NCBI RefSeq assembly: GCF_005518285.1
Contig: NZ_SJDU01000009.1
Span: 1-17,008, forward strand
Length of the DNA: 17,008 bases
Direction of reading: 5' to 3'
Source: Brachyspira catarrhinii
GTDB taxonomy: Bacteria > Spirochaetota > Brachyspiria > Brachyspirales > Brachyspiraceae
The notes under the pieces were generated by a model. It was given only the letters and a program-made list of their open reading frames with translations. It ran no database searches and was not told the origin of the DNA. How positions within the stretch are numbered: the first letter of the stretch is position 1; every line of letters starts with the position of its first letter. The position numbers were made by a program, and so were the translations under genes. Shown here one piece after another: positions 1 through 7,798 of the stretch.

Positions 1-574
1 TTCTAACTGGCGAAAATATGCCTACTCTAACTGGCGAAAATATGCCTACCGTAGTAATAAACTCTAAAAAATAAGAGGCGGGGTCGACTAAATTGACTTC
101 AAAAGTATAGTCATCCAACGCTTTAACCGCAAAATCGTTATAATTTATTTTACCTTCGTTTATTTCTTTACCGTTTTTTATCATTTCCATCATAGAAGAA
201 TATTTAGCCGCCACTTCTGGATTAACGACTCTTTTCCATGAATATTCAAAATCATGAGCGGTCAATGGTTTTCCATCGCTCCATTTAGCGTTTGTTCTTA
301 AATGAAATGTATAAAGTCTTCCGTCTTCGGATATATCCCAGCTTTCCGCTATCCCCGCTACCACATTGCCGTTTGAATCTATTTTGGTCAAACTTTCAAA
401 AGCATGAAAGAGCATTGCGGAAACTACATTCAAAGTATTTAAATTAGGGTCTATAGTAAGCGGTTCGGCTCCCATATTTATAACTATAGTATCGCCCGAC
501 AATTTTGAATTATTTTTACAAGAAGTTATAAAAATAAAAGAAATAAATAATATAACAACGATTACCTTTTTCAT
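1..574 (-). CDS. Peptide ABC transporter substrate-binding lipoprotein (OppA-like), partial
   Basis: This is the N-terminal 191 codons of a family 5 extracellular solute-binding protein; the 3' part lies beyond the window. It would be a periplasm-facing lipoprotein that delivers oligopeptides to an Opp/Dpp-type ABC importer. The start is ATG at 574, with GGAG about 8 nt upstream. Residues 1-18 form a signal peptide ending in a lipobox (ITSC), with Cys19 as the lipidated residue. The mature part shows family hallmarks: AEPLTIDPNLNT, then LFHAFESL, AESWDISEDGRLYTFHLR and AKWSDGKPLTAHDFEYSWKR. Near the window edge the segment VGIFSPVR occurs twice in tandem, from an exact 24-bp duplication. The gene follows nth on the same strand but has its own promoter candidate. 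The family call is secure; the substrate is not known. Confidence 0.9.
   Translation of the reverse strand, partial: MKKVIVVILFISFIFITSCKNNSKLSGDTIVINMGAEPLTIDPNLNTLNVVSAMLFHAFESLTKIDSNGNVVAGIAESWDISEDGRLYTFHLRTNAKWSDGKPLTAHDFEYSWKRVVNPEVAAKYSSMMEMIKNGKEINEGKINYNDFAVKALDDYTFEVNLVDPASYFLEFITTVGIFSPVRVGIFSPVR
2..49. repeat. Exact 24-bp tandem duplication inside the OppA-like gene
   Basis: Positions 2-25 and 26-49 are identical. The bases on either side break the period, so there are exactly two copies. The unit is 8 codons and keeps the reading frame, duplicating VGIFSPVR. It lies 1 bp from the window edge, so an assembly artefact cannot be excluded. Confidence 0.9.
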
Positions 575-605
575 TTTAAATCTCCGTAAATAAAATATTA
601 TCTAT

Positions 606-634
606 ATTGTATTAAATTATAATATTAAAGTCAA
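606..634 (-). promoter_or_regulatory. Sigma-70-type promoter for the OppA-like gene
   Basis: On the minus strand TTGACT (634-629) is followed after 17 nt by TACAAT (611-606). The predicted start of transcription is about 25 nt before the ATG at 574, leaving room for the GGAG ribosome binding site. It separates this gene from nth. Confidence 0.6.
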
Positions 635-642
635 TATAAAAA

Positions 643-1308
643 TTAAATATCTTTTGAATATTCGTTTTTAAAATAATCGCAATATTTTGAGACGCTACAT
701 TTATCGCATAAAGGATTTATAGGTTTGCACAAGTTTTGCCCGTATATAACCAAAGTGTCGTTGTAAACTCTCCAATATTCTTTTGGAAGTTTTTTTCTTA
801 AAGCGAATTCGGTTTGTTCGGGCTTTTTTGTGGAAACATATCCGAATCTGTTCGATATTCGATGCACATGAGTGTCCACGCATATTCCGTCTTTATCAAA
901 AGCTTCGGTAACCACTAAATTTGCGACTTTTCTTCCAACGCCTTTAAGTTTCAAAAGTTCGTCTATTTCATCGGGAACTTTTCCGTCATAATCTTCTATA
1001 ATAATTTTAGAAACTTCCAAAATATTTTTAGCCTTCACTCTATAAAAACCTACGGGATAAATCAATTTCGCTATCTCGTCTTCGCTCAATTTAAGCATTT
1101 CTTTAGGATTTCCCGCTTTTTCAAATAATCTCATAGAAGCGTCTCTTGTGGCGGCGTCTTTTGTCCTTAAAGAAAGCATAGTCGATATTAAAATTTTGTA
1201 AGCGTCTTTATTTGTCGTTAGCTTAATTTCGGTTACTACTGGCATTGGCATACTTTTAGTAACTCTCAAAAGCTCTTTCATTATTTTATGTATATCTTTA
1301 TCGTTCAT
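643..1308 (-). CDS. nth: Endonuclease III (DNA glycosylase/AP lyase)
   Basis: This is a base-excision repair enzyme that removes oxidised pyrimidines and cleaves the abasic site. At 221 aa it has the usual family length. The helix-hairpin-helix motif [10 protein letters not shown] (121-130) carries the catalytic Lys127, and VDTHVHR (144-150) carries the catalytic Asp145. The C-terminus has the [4Fe-4S] pattern C-x6-C-x2-C-x5-C at Cys194, 201, 204 and 210. LSLRTKD near residue 46 matches the conserved substrate-side helix. The start is ATG at 1308, only 20 bp after the stop of the upstream exported protein gene, so the two are probably co-transcribed. The ribosome binding site is weak, with AGG about 12 nt upstream. 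All key residues are present. Confidence 0.95.
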   Translation of the reverse strand: MNDKDIHKIMKELLRVTKSMPMPVVTEIKLTTNKDAYKILISTMLSLRTKDAATRDASMRLFEKAGNPKEMLKLSEDEIAKLIYPVGFYRVKAKNILEVSKIIIEDYDGKVPDEIDELLKLKGVGRKVANLVVTEAFDKDGICVDTHVHRISNRFGYVSTKKPEQTEFALRKKLPKEYWRVYNDTLVIYGQNLCKPINPLCDKCSVSKYCDYFKNEYSKDI

Positions 1309-1328
1309 AAAATCATTAAACCTAAAAA

Positions 1329-2399
1329 CTATTCGAATAAATAAAAAAACGGAGAATTATTATTTACGAAAGGTTTTAATTCTAAAAATGTGAATTCTAT
1401 TTCTATTATGCCTTTTGAATAATCCGCTATTTTATAAACGGGATAAATAAATTTTATCCCCGTTGGAGTTATATCGAAAGTGTCGCTCAATTCTATATTA
1501 TTAAAATCAAAAAAATCTCTTTCCGCGTAATTCATTAATAATTTATTTTTCATTAAATTAATCAAATCCATATCTTTCGGGTTTGATATTAAATCGGATA
1601 ATTTCGTTCCGATTCTGTTTCCGTTTTCTATCGAATAAATATAAGCGACAGATGTGTCAATTCCATGAACTCCGCCAGCGTAAGAATAATTATCTATAGA
1701 AAAAGATATTATTTTATTATCCAAATAAGATACTTTTATCTCTCGCTTTACCGTCATGTCCGTTTCTTCCGATAAATTATTTTTCCAATTATTGTAATCG
1801 GCTATTATTTCGTTATTAAGTATCGAGGCTATTCCGTCTTCGTCCAAAGACTTTACTCCGTCCACATCTATTGAAATTTTATCCAAAACTTTAGATTTTC
1901 TTTGATTTTCTATGACTATCGCGTCTCTGCTCGATTCGAACTTTCCGCTTTCTTCCAAATCTATATTTAACGAAGAATTGATAATAGTCGCTTTGCTTAT
2001 GGAAGAAGAATCGTAGATTGAAAAGTTGAAATTGAATCTATTATTTTTATCTGACGACACCCAATTACCCGAAAAAAACATATTCTCCGAGACATTTCCG
2101 TTTAGAGACGCTATTTTATTATTATTTACGAATTCGTTAATATAAAAAGTGTCTCCGTTTATATTTCCGTTAATATCTATGAATTGCTTAATGCTGTCGT
2201 AATAATATTTGCCCGTTATTCTATTTCCTCTGATATAAAGATACATAGTTATAGCCGAACCGCCTATACTTCCTTTCATAAAATAAAATTCTTTTTTGGA
2301 AATATTCGGCGTTTGGCTAAAAGCTAAGTTATAACAAAATAAAAAAGCGAACGGGATTAAATATATAATCTTATAAATTATTCTATTTATTCGTTTCAT
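1329..2399 (-). CDS. Exported RsiV-like (DUF3298/DUF4163) protein
   Basis: This is a 356-aa secreted or envelope protein of unknown function. An N-terminal hydrophobic signal sequence spans about residues 8-28, ending near AFSQ. Residues about 37-128 form a beta-rich repeat region with GKYYYD and GNINGDTF, typical of small exported sheet domains in gut bacteria. The C-terminal half (about 172-345) resembles the DUF4163/DUF3298 pair found in the anti-sigma factor Rsi[12 protein letters not shown] at 239-248, then [21 protein letters not shown] at 311-331. RsiV-type proteins can bind lysozyme, but no sigma factor gene is adjacent and no N-terminal cytoplasmic anti-sigma part is seen, so that role is not claimed. 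There is no Shine-Dalgarno sequence at the ATG; a -10-like box lies 8 nt upstream. Nth follows after 20 bp. Confidence 0.75.
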   Translation of the reverse strand: MKRINRIIYKIIYLIPFAFLFCYNLAFSQTPNISKKEFYFMKGSIGGSAITMYLYIRGNRITGKYYYDSIKQFIDINGNINGDTFYINEFVNNNKIASLNGNVSENMFFSGNWVSSDKNNRFNFNFSIYDSSSISKATIINSSLNIDLEESGKFESSRDAIVIENQRKSKVLDKISIDVDGVKSLDEDGIASILNNEIIADYNNWKNNLSEETDMTVKREIKVSYLDNKIISFSIDNYSYAGGVHGIDTSVAYIYSIENGNRIGTKLSDLISNPKDMDLINLMKNKLLMNYAERDFFDFNNIELSDTFDITPTGIKFIYPVYKIADYSKGIIEIEFTFLELKPFVNNNSPFFYLFE

Positions 2400-2407
2400 A
2401 ATCTTAT

Positions 2408-2435
2408 ATTATATAATCTTAAATTATAAATACAA
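2408..2435 (-). promoter_or_regulatory. Candidate promoter placing the transcript start at the ATG of the DUF3298 gene
   Basis: On the minus strand TATAAT (2413-2408) lies 8 nt before the ATG at 2399. A poor -35, TTGTAT (2435-2430), sits 16 nt further up. Transcription would begin at or next to the start codon, which fits the absence of a ribosome binding site. The -35 is weak, so confidence is limited. Confidence 0.4.
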
Positions 2436-2447
2436 TATCCGATTTAC

Positions 2448-3209
2448 TTATTTTGCGATATAATTAACTATTCTTGAAAATTTATCGGCAACTAAAGAAG
2501 CCCCGCCGACTAACGCTCCGTCTATATTCGGCATATTGAGTAAATCGTCCGCATTCTTTTCGTTTACGCTTCCGCCGTATAGGATTATTACATTATCGGC
2601 AATCTTATCGTTATAAATAGATTTCAAAGTTTCTCTTATCGTTTTATGAACATCGTCCGCATCTTGAGGAGTAGCCGTTTTTCCCGTTCCAATCGCCCAT
2701 ACAGGCTCGTAAGCTATTATAACTTTAGCGGCTTCGCTTTCGCTCAAACCTTGAAAATCTTTTTTTACCTGTCCGCTTACAATATCTGAAGTTATTCCTT
2801 TTTCTCTCTCTTCCAAATGTTCGCCAACGCATAAAACGGGAATAAGATTTTTATCCAAAGCTCTTTTAACTTTTTTATTTATAAGTTCGTCTTTTTCTCC
2901 GAATATGTCTCTGCACTCGGAATGCCCAATAATAACATATTCGCAGCCTACCGAAAGAAGCATATCCGCCGAGATTTGCCCCGTGAAAGCGCCTTTTTCT
3001 TCAAAATATAGATTCTGCGCTCCCAATTTGATATTAGTTCCTTTAATAGCGTTATGAACATCGCTTAAACAAGTGAAAGTCGGAGCTATCATAATATCTC
3101 TGTCTTTTGCGTCTTTAACCATATCTTTTAATTGAGAGACTAATTCCAAAGCTTCTTTATTGGTATTATTCATTTTCCAATTACCAGCTATAAATTTTTT
3201 TCTTGCCAT
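2448..3209 (-). CDS. tpiA: Triosephosphate isomerase
   Basis: This cytoplasmic glycolytic enzyme interconverts dihydroxyacetone phosphate and glyceraldehyde 3-phosphate. At 253 aa it is normal length. It has GNWKMN (9-14) with Asn10 and Lys12, the electrophilic His96 in IIGHSE, the general base Glu168 in AYEPVWAIGTGK, and the flexible loop 6 that follows. The phosphate-binding C-terminal motifs are YGGSV (211-215) and GALVGGASL (231-239). One oddity is that the near-universal GHSERR reads GHSECR here, so the first Arg is Cys99. The start is ATG at 3209 with AAGGAT about 7 nt upstream. It lies 55 bp downstream of the isochorismatase-fold gene, with no promoter seen between them, so the two are probably one transcript. 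Confidence 0.97.
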   Translation of the reverse strand: MARKKFIAGNWKMNNTNKEALELVSQLKDMVKDAKDRDIMIAPTFTCLSDVHNAIKGTNIKLGAQNLYFEEKGAFTGQISADMLLSVGCEYVIIGHSECRDIFGEKDELINKKVKRALDKNLIPVLCVGEHLEEREKGITSDIVSGQVKKDFQGLSESEAAKVIIAYEPVWAIGTGKTATPQDADDVHKTIRETLKSIYNDKIADNVIILYGGSVNEKNADDLLNMPNIDGALVGGASLVADKFSRIVNYIAK

Positions 3210-3264
3210 TTTGTAATCCTTTTTTAATATTTTTTATTTTTGTTATTTAATTTTTTTATTTTTA

Positions 3265-3822
3265 TTATTTTACTAAATTGCTTAAATCCTTAAAATTAGG
3301 AACTCTCGAATTTTCTATATGCGAGAATAAAGCCATTTCCGTAGTTATTATATTGACTCCCAATTTTCGCATTTGCTTCAATGCGATTTTTTTACTTTCG
3401 TTAGTTCTCGATGCGCAAGCGTCCGCAACGACATATACGGAATAACCGTTTTGAATCAAATGAAAAACCGTATAATAAACGCAAACATGAGTTTCGAGTC
3501 CGAATATTATAATATTCTTTTTATTAAGAGAATTAAATTCGTTTACAAAATCCTCAACTCCGAAAGCGCTAAAATAATCTTTGGAAAATATTTTATGGTT
3601 TTTAGGCAATTCTATTTTTGAATCCGTGCTTCCAAGTCCTTTAGGATACTGTTCGGTTACCAATACGGGAATATTGTATATTTCGGCGGTTTTTAGTAAA
3701 ATATTCGAATTCTTTACCAAAGTTTCTTTATCATGCATAGCGGGTATCAATCTTTCTTGCAAATCTATGCATATAAATAAAGACTCTTCTTTGTTTAATA
3801 TGGGTTTATTTTCTACTTTCAT
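3265..3822 (-). CDS. Isochorismatase-family cysteine hydrolase
   Basis: This is a 185-aa single-domain cytoplasmic hydrolase of the YcaC/nicotinamidase/isochorismatase superfamily. The catalytic triad is visible: Asp20 in CIDLQERL, Lys81 in FSKDYFSAF, and nucleophile Cys114 in GLETHVCV. The cis-peptide region ahead of the Cys and the TEQYPKGLG segment (56-64) are typical of the ISOC1/ISOC2-like branch, whose substrates are mostly unknown. The start is ATG at 3822 with GAGG about 6 nt upstream. It is first in a likely transcript with tpiA. The flaA terminator lies just upstream, so it needs its own promoter or readthrough; a TATAAT at 3868-3863 has no convincing -35. The fold is certain and the substrate is not predictable. 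Confidence 0.88.
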   Translation of the reverse strand: MKVENKPILNKEESLFICIDLQERLIPAMHDKETLVKNSNILLKTAEIYNIPVLVTEQYPKGLGSTDSKIELPKNHKIFSKDYFSAFGVEDFVNEFNSLNKKNIIIFGLETHVCVYYTVFHLIQNGYSVYVVADACASRTNESKKIALKQMRKLGVNIITTEMALFSHIENSRVPNFKDLSNLVK

Positions 3823-3869
3823 CGTTTACCTCGTTTATATGATTTATAATTTTATTATAATTATTATAT

Positions 3870-3913
3870 CATAAAAAATAAAAAAGGGAAAACAATAAAT
3901 TTTGCTTTCCCTT
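3870..3913 (-). terminator. Rho-independent terminator of flaA
   Basis: An 8-bp perfect stem (3884-3891 with 3906-3913, AAGGGAAA/TTTCCCTT) encloses a 14-nt loop. In the minus direction it is followed by a T-rich run (T5, A, T6). It lies 24 bp past the flaA stop codon. Confidence 0.8.
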
Positions 3914-3937
3914 AACTTCTAATACAACAATAATCAA

Positions 3938-4870
3938 TTATTGAGCTTGTTCTTGATTACCTTCTTCGGTATTTTGTTGATTATCCGCTCCCATTCTTCT
4001 TTGTTCCAAATCTCTCAATTCGGATATTTCGCGCATTTTTGCGGCTTCTATGGCTTGTCTTCTTTCGTTTTCGGTCCTTATTAATTGCCATGTGCCTTCA
4101 TCGTCTATATCTTCTTCAAAATCTACTACGGCTAAATCATGTTCTACCGTAATATCTTTAACATAAACGATAAAATCTCCGCCTCTGGTATCTTTAGTTC
4201 TGTAGAAACATAAAGAGTCTATTTTTACGGAAGGCATCATTTTAGGGTAAAGAGGTTCTCTAACCAATATTCTATCGCGAACATTTGGAAGATACTCGCT
4301 ATTTTCCCATCTCAATTGTCTCCAACCGCTGAAATAAACATTACCCATAGGATAAGACTTCAATACGCCAAGTTCATTTTGCAAATTGACGAAATAACTA
4401 ATTAAATAATTTCGTCCATATACCCATGAACTTATCGACCTGATTTCGCCCACATTATGTATAACGCCTTTGCCTTCGGTATATTTAGTTCCTTCGGCTC
4501 CGCCATACATTTCAAGCTCATAACCAGGCTTAACCAACGCATAGCTGTTCCATGAGGCTACGGGAAAATGAACTCTAATTCCGAGAACATTTCCAGCTTC
4601 CCAAGTTCCGCCATTACCCTGACTTTCCGCATTTGTAACATACGAATTTCTGCGATTCTCCGTAAGTCTTGCGGACTCATTCAACCATACAACCCAATTA
4701 TCGTTAAATATACTTTGTTGGGCTGTAATTAATTCATTCGTATCGCCATCTTCGCTTTGTAAGTTATCGGCATTACCAGTTATAACAAAATCAATCAAAG
4801 TTGAATTTGTCAATCCGTAAGCTGATGCGGCGATAAAAATTGAAATTAATACTGTGAATAACTTCTTCAT
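3938..4870 (-). CDS. flaA: Flagellar filament outer layer (sheath) protein FlaA
   Basis: This 310-aa protein forms the sheath around the FlaB core of spirochete periplasmic flagella and helps set filament stiffness and helical shape. A signal peptide (about 1-19, ending SAYG) exports it to the periplasm. The mature part contains [53 protein letters not shown] and the SLCFYRTKD segment, which match the FlaA family and most resemble Brachyspira FlaA1. The C-terminal tail (about 265-310) is charged and Gln/Glu-rich and looks disordered. The ATG at 4870 has AAGGAG about 8 nt upstream. It is a single-gene unit with a strong sigma-70 promoter and a terminator. This agrees with the known use of sigma-70 promoters for flaA genes, while flaB genes use sigma-28. 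Confidence 0.92.
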   Translation of the reverse strand: MKKLFTVLISIFIAASAYGLTNSTLIDFVITGNADNLQSEDGDTNELITAQQSIFNDNWVVWLNESARLTENRRNSYVTNAESQGNGGTWEAGNVLGIRVHFPVASWNSYALVKPGYELEMYGGAEGTKYTEGKGVIHNVGEIRSISSWVYGRNYLISYFVNLQNELGVLKSYPMGNVYFSGWRQLRWENSEYLPNVRDRILVREPLYPKMMPSVKIDSLCFYRTKDTRGGDFIVYVKDITVEHDLAVVDFEEDIDDEGTWQLIRTENERRQAIEAAKMREISELRDLEQRRMGADNQQNTEEGNQEQAQ

Positions 4871-4914
4871 TTACTGCACTCCTTATTCTAATTAATAGCA
4901 TAATATAATTTAAT

Positions 4915-4943
4915 TTTATACACTAATTTAATAAATTTGTCAA
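4915..4943 (-). promoter_or_regulatory. Near-consensus sigma-70 promoter of flaA
   Basis: On the minus strand TTGACA (4943-4938), a 17-nt spacer and TATAAA (4920-4915) give 11 of 12 consensus bases. The transcript would have a leader of about 35-40 nt with a clear AAGGAG. No sigma-28-type sequence was noticed, so this flagellar gene looks constitutively driven. Confidence 0.85.
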
Positions 4944-5088
4944 GTAAATTCTATAAAAAAAATAAGCCTATTATTCAAAATTTAAGAGAAAATTGAATAA
5001 TTATGTAAACTATATTAAAAAATATGCTTAAAATTTAAAAATAAATTTATTATTTTTAATTCAATTATTATAAAATATTAAAAAAATT

Positions 5089-6345
5089 TTATTTAAAAAA
5101 TTCGCTAAACGGATTTTTATTAAAAGGATTTTTGAATTTAAATTTTTTATCCGAACTTTTTTTACCGCTTTGAATATTCATTGGAGTGGCTTCGTCCAAA
5201 CTCATCATCAATATTCCTACAACCGCGGAGTAAGCGGGATTATTCGCTATATCTCTTATTCCCAAAATTTTGTCTGGAACTCCTATTCTTGCAGATATTG
5301 GAATAGCTCCTTTTACCGCCGTTTGATAAGCCTTCGCAAGGTCAACTAATCCAGGAATTAACGCGCCTCCTCCCGTGAATACCATTCCAGCCGATAAAGA
5401 ATCTATATATTTCATTTTTGCAAGTTCCTGTCCGCATAAACTAAATATTTCTTCGACTCTCGGCTGTATTATTTCCGTTAATGCTCTTTTTGGAATAGTT
5501 CTTAATTTACCGCTCGCTGTCGGAACTTCTATGATTTCTCTCTCTCCTATCATATCTATAAAAGCGTATCCATGGTCGCATTTTAATTTTTCGGCGGCTG
5601 GAATAGTAATTCTTAATCCTTTAGAAATATCGTTTGTTATATGATGACTTCCAATCGGAATAACCGCCGTATGCCAAACCGCTCCTTCCAAAAATACCAT
5701 TAAAGAAGTTGTGGAATGTCCTATATCGAAAACGACAACCCCCAATTCTTTTTCGTCTCTCGTGAGAACGGCTTCGGCGCTTCCTCTAACATTTACTATA
5801 AAATCCCTTCCAGTGAATTTCATTTTATTCAAAGTTCTTCTTAAATTATCGCTCACATATTTGAGTCCCGTTATTATATGAACTCTCGTTTCAAGCCTTG
5901 TGCCTGACATTCCGATTGGATTTTTTATTTCGTCTTGTTCGTCTAAAGAATATTCCTGTTCTATGGTTTCTATTATTTCTCTATCTTGAGGTATCAATAT
6001 ATTTTTTGCGCTTTCCAAAACTCTTTCTATTTCTACATGTGTGACTTCTTTATTTTTATTATTGACTCCTATTACGCCTTTGCTATTTTTCCCTTGTATA
6101 TGTTCTCCGCCTATTGTAGCTATTGGGTCTGGAGATTGAATGCCCGCCATTTGTTCCGCCTGATTAACGGATTTTTCTATAGCGTCCGCGGCGGCTTCTA
6201 TATTTACAACGATGCCTTTCATTATTCCTTCGCTTTCGCTTTCGCCTATTCCTATGACTTCGATTTTATCGTCATTTACTCGAGCAATGACGGTTTTTAT
6301 AGACGAGCTTCCCGCATCGATTCCCGCTATTATTGGTTCTTTCAA
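5089..6345 (-). CDS. ftsA: Cell division protein FtsA
   Basis: This actin-fold protein tethers FtsZ filaments to the inner face of the membrane. At 418 aa it has family length. Phosphate-1 is GIDAGSSSIKTVIA (8-21), the SHS2/1C domain is at about 85-160, phosphate-2 is DIGHSTTSLMVF (207-218), and the adenosine motif is FTGGGALIPG (323-332). The C-terminal NPFNKNPFSEFFK is a short amphipathic, Phe-rich helix suited to membrane binding. Phosphate-2 deviates from the usual DIGGGTTD: His210 and Ser211 replace Gly, and Ser214 replaces Asp. The start is TTG at 6345, fixed by AGGAG 7 nt upstream. No ftsZ follows; flaA does, after 218 bp. Identity is strong. Confidence 0.92.
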   Translation of the reverse strand: MKEPIIAGIDAGSSSIKTVIARVNDDKIEVIGIGESESEGIMKGIVVNIEAAADAIEKSVNQAEQMAGIQSPDPIATIGGEHIQGKNSKGVIGVNNKNKEVTHVEIERVLESAKNILIPQDREIIETIEQEYSLDEQDEIKNPIGMSGTRLETRVHIITGLKYVSDNLRRTLNKMKFTGRDFIVNVRGSAEAVLTRDEKELGVVVFDIGHSTTSLMVFLEGAVWHTAVIPIGSHHITNDISKGLRITIPAAEKLKCDHGYAFIDMIGEREIIEVPTASGKLRTIPKRALTEIIQPRVEEIFSLCGQELAKMKYIDSLSAGMVFTGGGALIPGLVDLAKAYQTAVKGAIPISARIGVPDKILGIRDIANNPAYSAVVGILMMSLDEATPMNIQSGKKSSDKKFKFKNPFNKNPFSEFFK

Positions 6346-6352
6346 GTTTATA

Positions 6353-6357
6353 CTCCT
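6353..6357 (-). promoter_or_regulatory. Ribosome binding site that fixes a TTG start for ftsA
   Basis: AGGAG on the minus strand lies 7 nt before the TTG at 6345-6343. No nearby in-frame ATG offers an equally good site, and the protein aligns with FtsA from the first residues. Confidence 0.8.
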
Positions 6358-6504
6358 ACAAATAGCAATAATAATATTATGTTAATATTGTCGGATAAAT
6401 AAAAATTTTATTAATATTATTTTTAAATTTTTTAATATTATTAAATTAAATATTGCGCTTTGATTTTAATAATTGTTTTCTGAATTTATAAAAATATAAA
6501 AAAA

Positions 6505-6996
6505 TTAACGACTTATAACCCATTTATCGTCTTCGTATTCCATAACGAAAGTTTGCCTCGCTTTGGAACTTGAATTTTCTACTCTATCGTAAACGGAAGA
6601 ATCGACTTCTATATAAGCCTTTTTTCCTTCCAATTCCACAGAATAAACTTTATCTATCGTGGTTTCAAATTCAAAATCTAAAGAAGGCTCGGATAAAACA
6701 TAATCGTCCGCGTCTTTTATATTTCTCGATTTATTAAGAATTTCTTTATATGCGGAAGAATAAAATTTTTCATAAGCCGTCCATACTCCGCTCGCATCGT
6801 AAGGCAGAGATAAAAATTCTTTTAAAGATTCCAACGCCAATTCTTTTAATTCGCTTTCGTTATATTTTTTTATTTCTATATTATTATCTTCTCCGCTTAA
6901 AATTATTTCGACTTTATTGTTGGAATTATTTTCATTTTTGGAATTAGAACAAGATAATATAAAAATCAAAAATATTATTAATAAATATTTAAACAT
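6505..6996 (-). CDS. Small lipoprotein of unknown function
   Basis: This is a 163-aa lipoprotein whose function is not recognised. A short signal peptide with lipobox ILSC (13-16) gives lipidated Cys16, followed by an Asn/Ser-rich linker (18-28) typical of exported lipoproteins. The rest is acidic: a helical part (47-90) with SLPYDASGVWTAYEKFYSSAY, then a beta-rich end with AYIEVDSSVYDRV and FVMEYEDDKWVISR. The helix-then-sheet layout and the final Trp-Ile-Ser strand recall NTF2-like/DUF4878-type domains, but this is only a resemblance. The ATG overlaps the stop of the upstream gene (TAATG), and GGAAGG in that gene's end serves as ribosome binding site, so the two are translationally coupled and probably work together. 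Confidence 0.8.
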   Translation of the reverse strand: MFKYLLIIFLIFILSCSNSKNENNSNNKVEIILSGEDNNIEIKKYNESELKELALESLKEFLSLPYDASGVWTAYEKFYSSAYKEILNKSRNIKDADDYVLSEPSLDFEFETTIDKVYSVELEGKKAYIEVDSSVYDRVENSSSKARQTFVMEYEDDKWVISR

Positions 6997-7652
6997 TATA
7001 AGCCTTCCAATATTTCGTTTCTTTCGTTTTGAGACGGAGTTTCTTCTTTTTCTCTTATTCTCGTTTCGGAAGTTGTCGTTATATTATTCATGTTGATATA
7101 TTTAATTATACTAGGTCTTTCAAGTATTATTCTCATATTTCCGTTTTGCCAAGCCACAGTATTCGCGTCCAAAAAAGCTCCTTTGCTATATTTAGAATTT
7201 AACGCCGATAAAAGTTCCAAAAAATCGACTTGATTCGGCTGAAAATATATCGTTATAGAGTAGAGAGAATCGTCTTTGAAAATAAAATATCCGCTTCTAT
7301 AAAATCTATTTTCTTCCAAAGCCAAAAAGGTTGCGCTTTCTTCGGCGGTTATATCGACAGAACCAGTCATATATTTTCTTGGAAGTATCATTGTTCTATC
7401 GCTTAATATCGCGTTTATAGCGTCTTCTCTTGTCGCTCCCAAATTAATGTCTTTGAAGCCCGTAATCGGAGTTTGCGTTATCGCGGGCTTTCTTCCCATA
7501 ACGGCATCGTTTGTAATTGAAGAATTTTCCCCCGTTGTCGTATTAGTATTTGCCGTAGTTTGATTAGGATTATATGCATCGTTGGTTGCATAATTTTGAG
7601 GAAACAAAAATTGGCAAAATAAAAACATAAAAATAAATATATATTTTTTCAT
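6996..7652 (-). CDS. Exported protein of unknown function, coupled to a lipoprotein gene
   Basis: This is a 218-aa protein with a signal peptide (about 1-19, MKKYIFIFMFLFCQFLFPQ) and a Thr/Asn-rich, probably disordered linker (23-50). The folded core begins at GFKDINLGATREDAINAIL (65-83), a small alpha/beta motif common in exported proteins of spirochetes and delta-proteobacteria. It continues through FYRSGYFIFKDDSLYSITIYF (117-137) and FLELLSALNSKYSKG (144-158). The last 30 residues are charged. No catalytic motif is visible. The ATG at 7652 has AGGAA about 11 nt upstream, behind a promoter candidate divergent from the P-loop ATPase gene. It overlaps the following lipoprotein gene by one base. 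Confidence 0.8.
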   Translation of the reverse strand: MKKYIFIFMFLFCQFLFPQNYATNDAYNPNQTTANTNTTTGENSSITNDAVMGRKPAITQTPITGFKDINLGATREDAINAILSDRTMILPRKYMTGSVDITAEESATFLALEENRFYRSGYFIFKDDSLYSITIYFQPNQVDFLELLSALNSKYSKGAFLDANTVAWQNGNMRIILERPSIIKYINMNNITTTSETRIREKEETPSQNERNEILEGL

Positions 7653-7685
7653 AATATTATATTCCTAAATAAAAATCTATAATAT

Positions 7686-7713
7686 ATAATATCGACTATA
7701 TTTTTATTTTCAA
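7686..7713 (-). promoter_or_regulatory. Candidate promoter for the exported protein/lipoprotein pair
   Basis: On the minus strand TTGAAA (7713-7708) is followed after 16 nt by TATTAT (7691-7686). The transcript would start about 25-30 nt before the ATG at 7652, and the leader carries AGGAA. The surroundings are so AT-rich that chance matches are likely. Confidence 0.45.
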
Positions 7714-7762
7714 GTATAAAATTATTTATATTTAATTTATATTTAAATGTTAAATAAAAAAT

Positions 7763-7792
7763 TTGAAAATATTTAAAAATATATTATATTAT
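7763..7792 (+). promoter_or_regulatory. Candidate promoter of the P-loop ATPase operon, leaderless layout
   Basis: TTGAAA (7763-7768) is followed by either TATATT (7785-7790, 16-nt spacer) or TATTAT (7787-7792, 18-nt spacer). Either -10 puts the transcript start at about 7797-7800, on the ATG at 7799. This matches the lack of any Shine-Dalgarno sequence. Confidence 0.5.
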
Positions 7793-7798
7793 AGATAT

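Noticed and set aside
4971..5000. AT-only hairpin after ftsA as its terminator
   Set aside because: It has an 8-bp A-T-rich stem with a 14-nt loop, and the T-run begins several bases after the stem. It is too weak in such AT-rich DNA to call.
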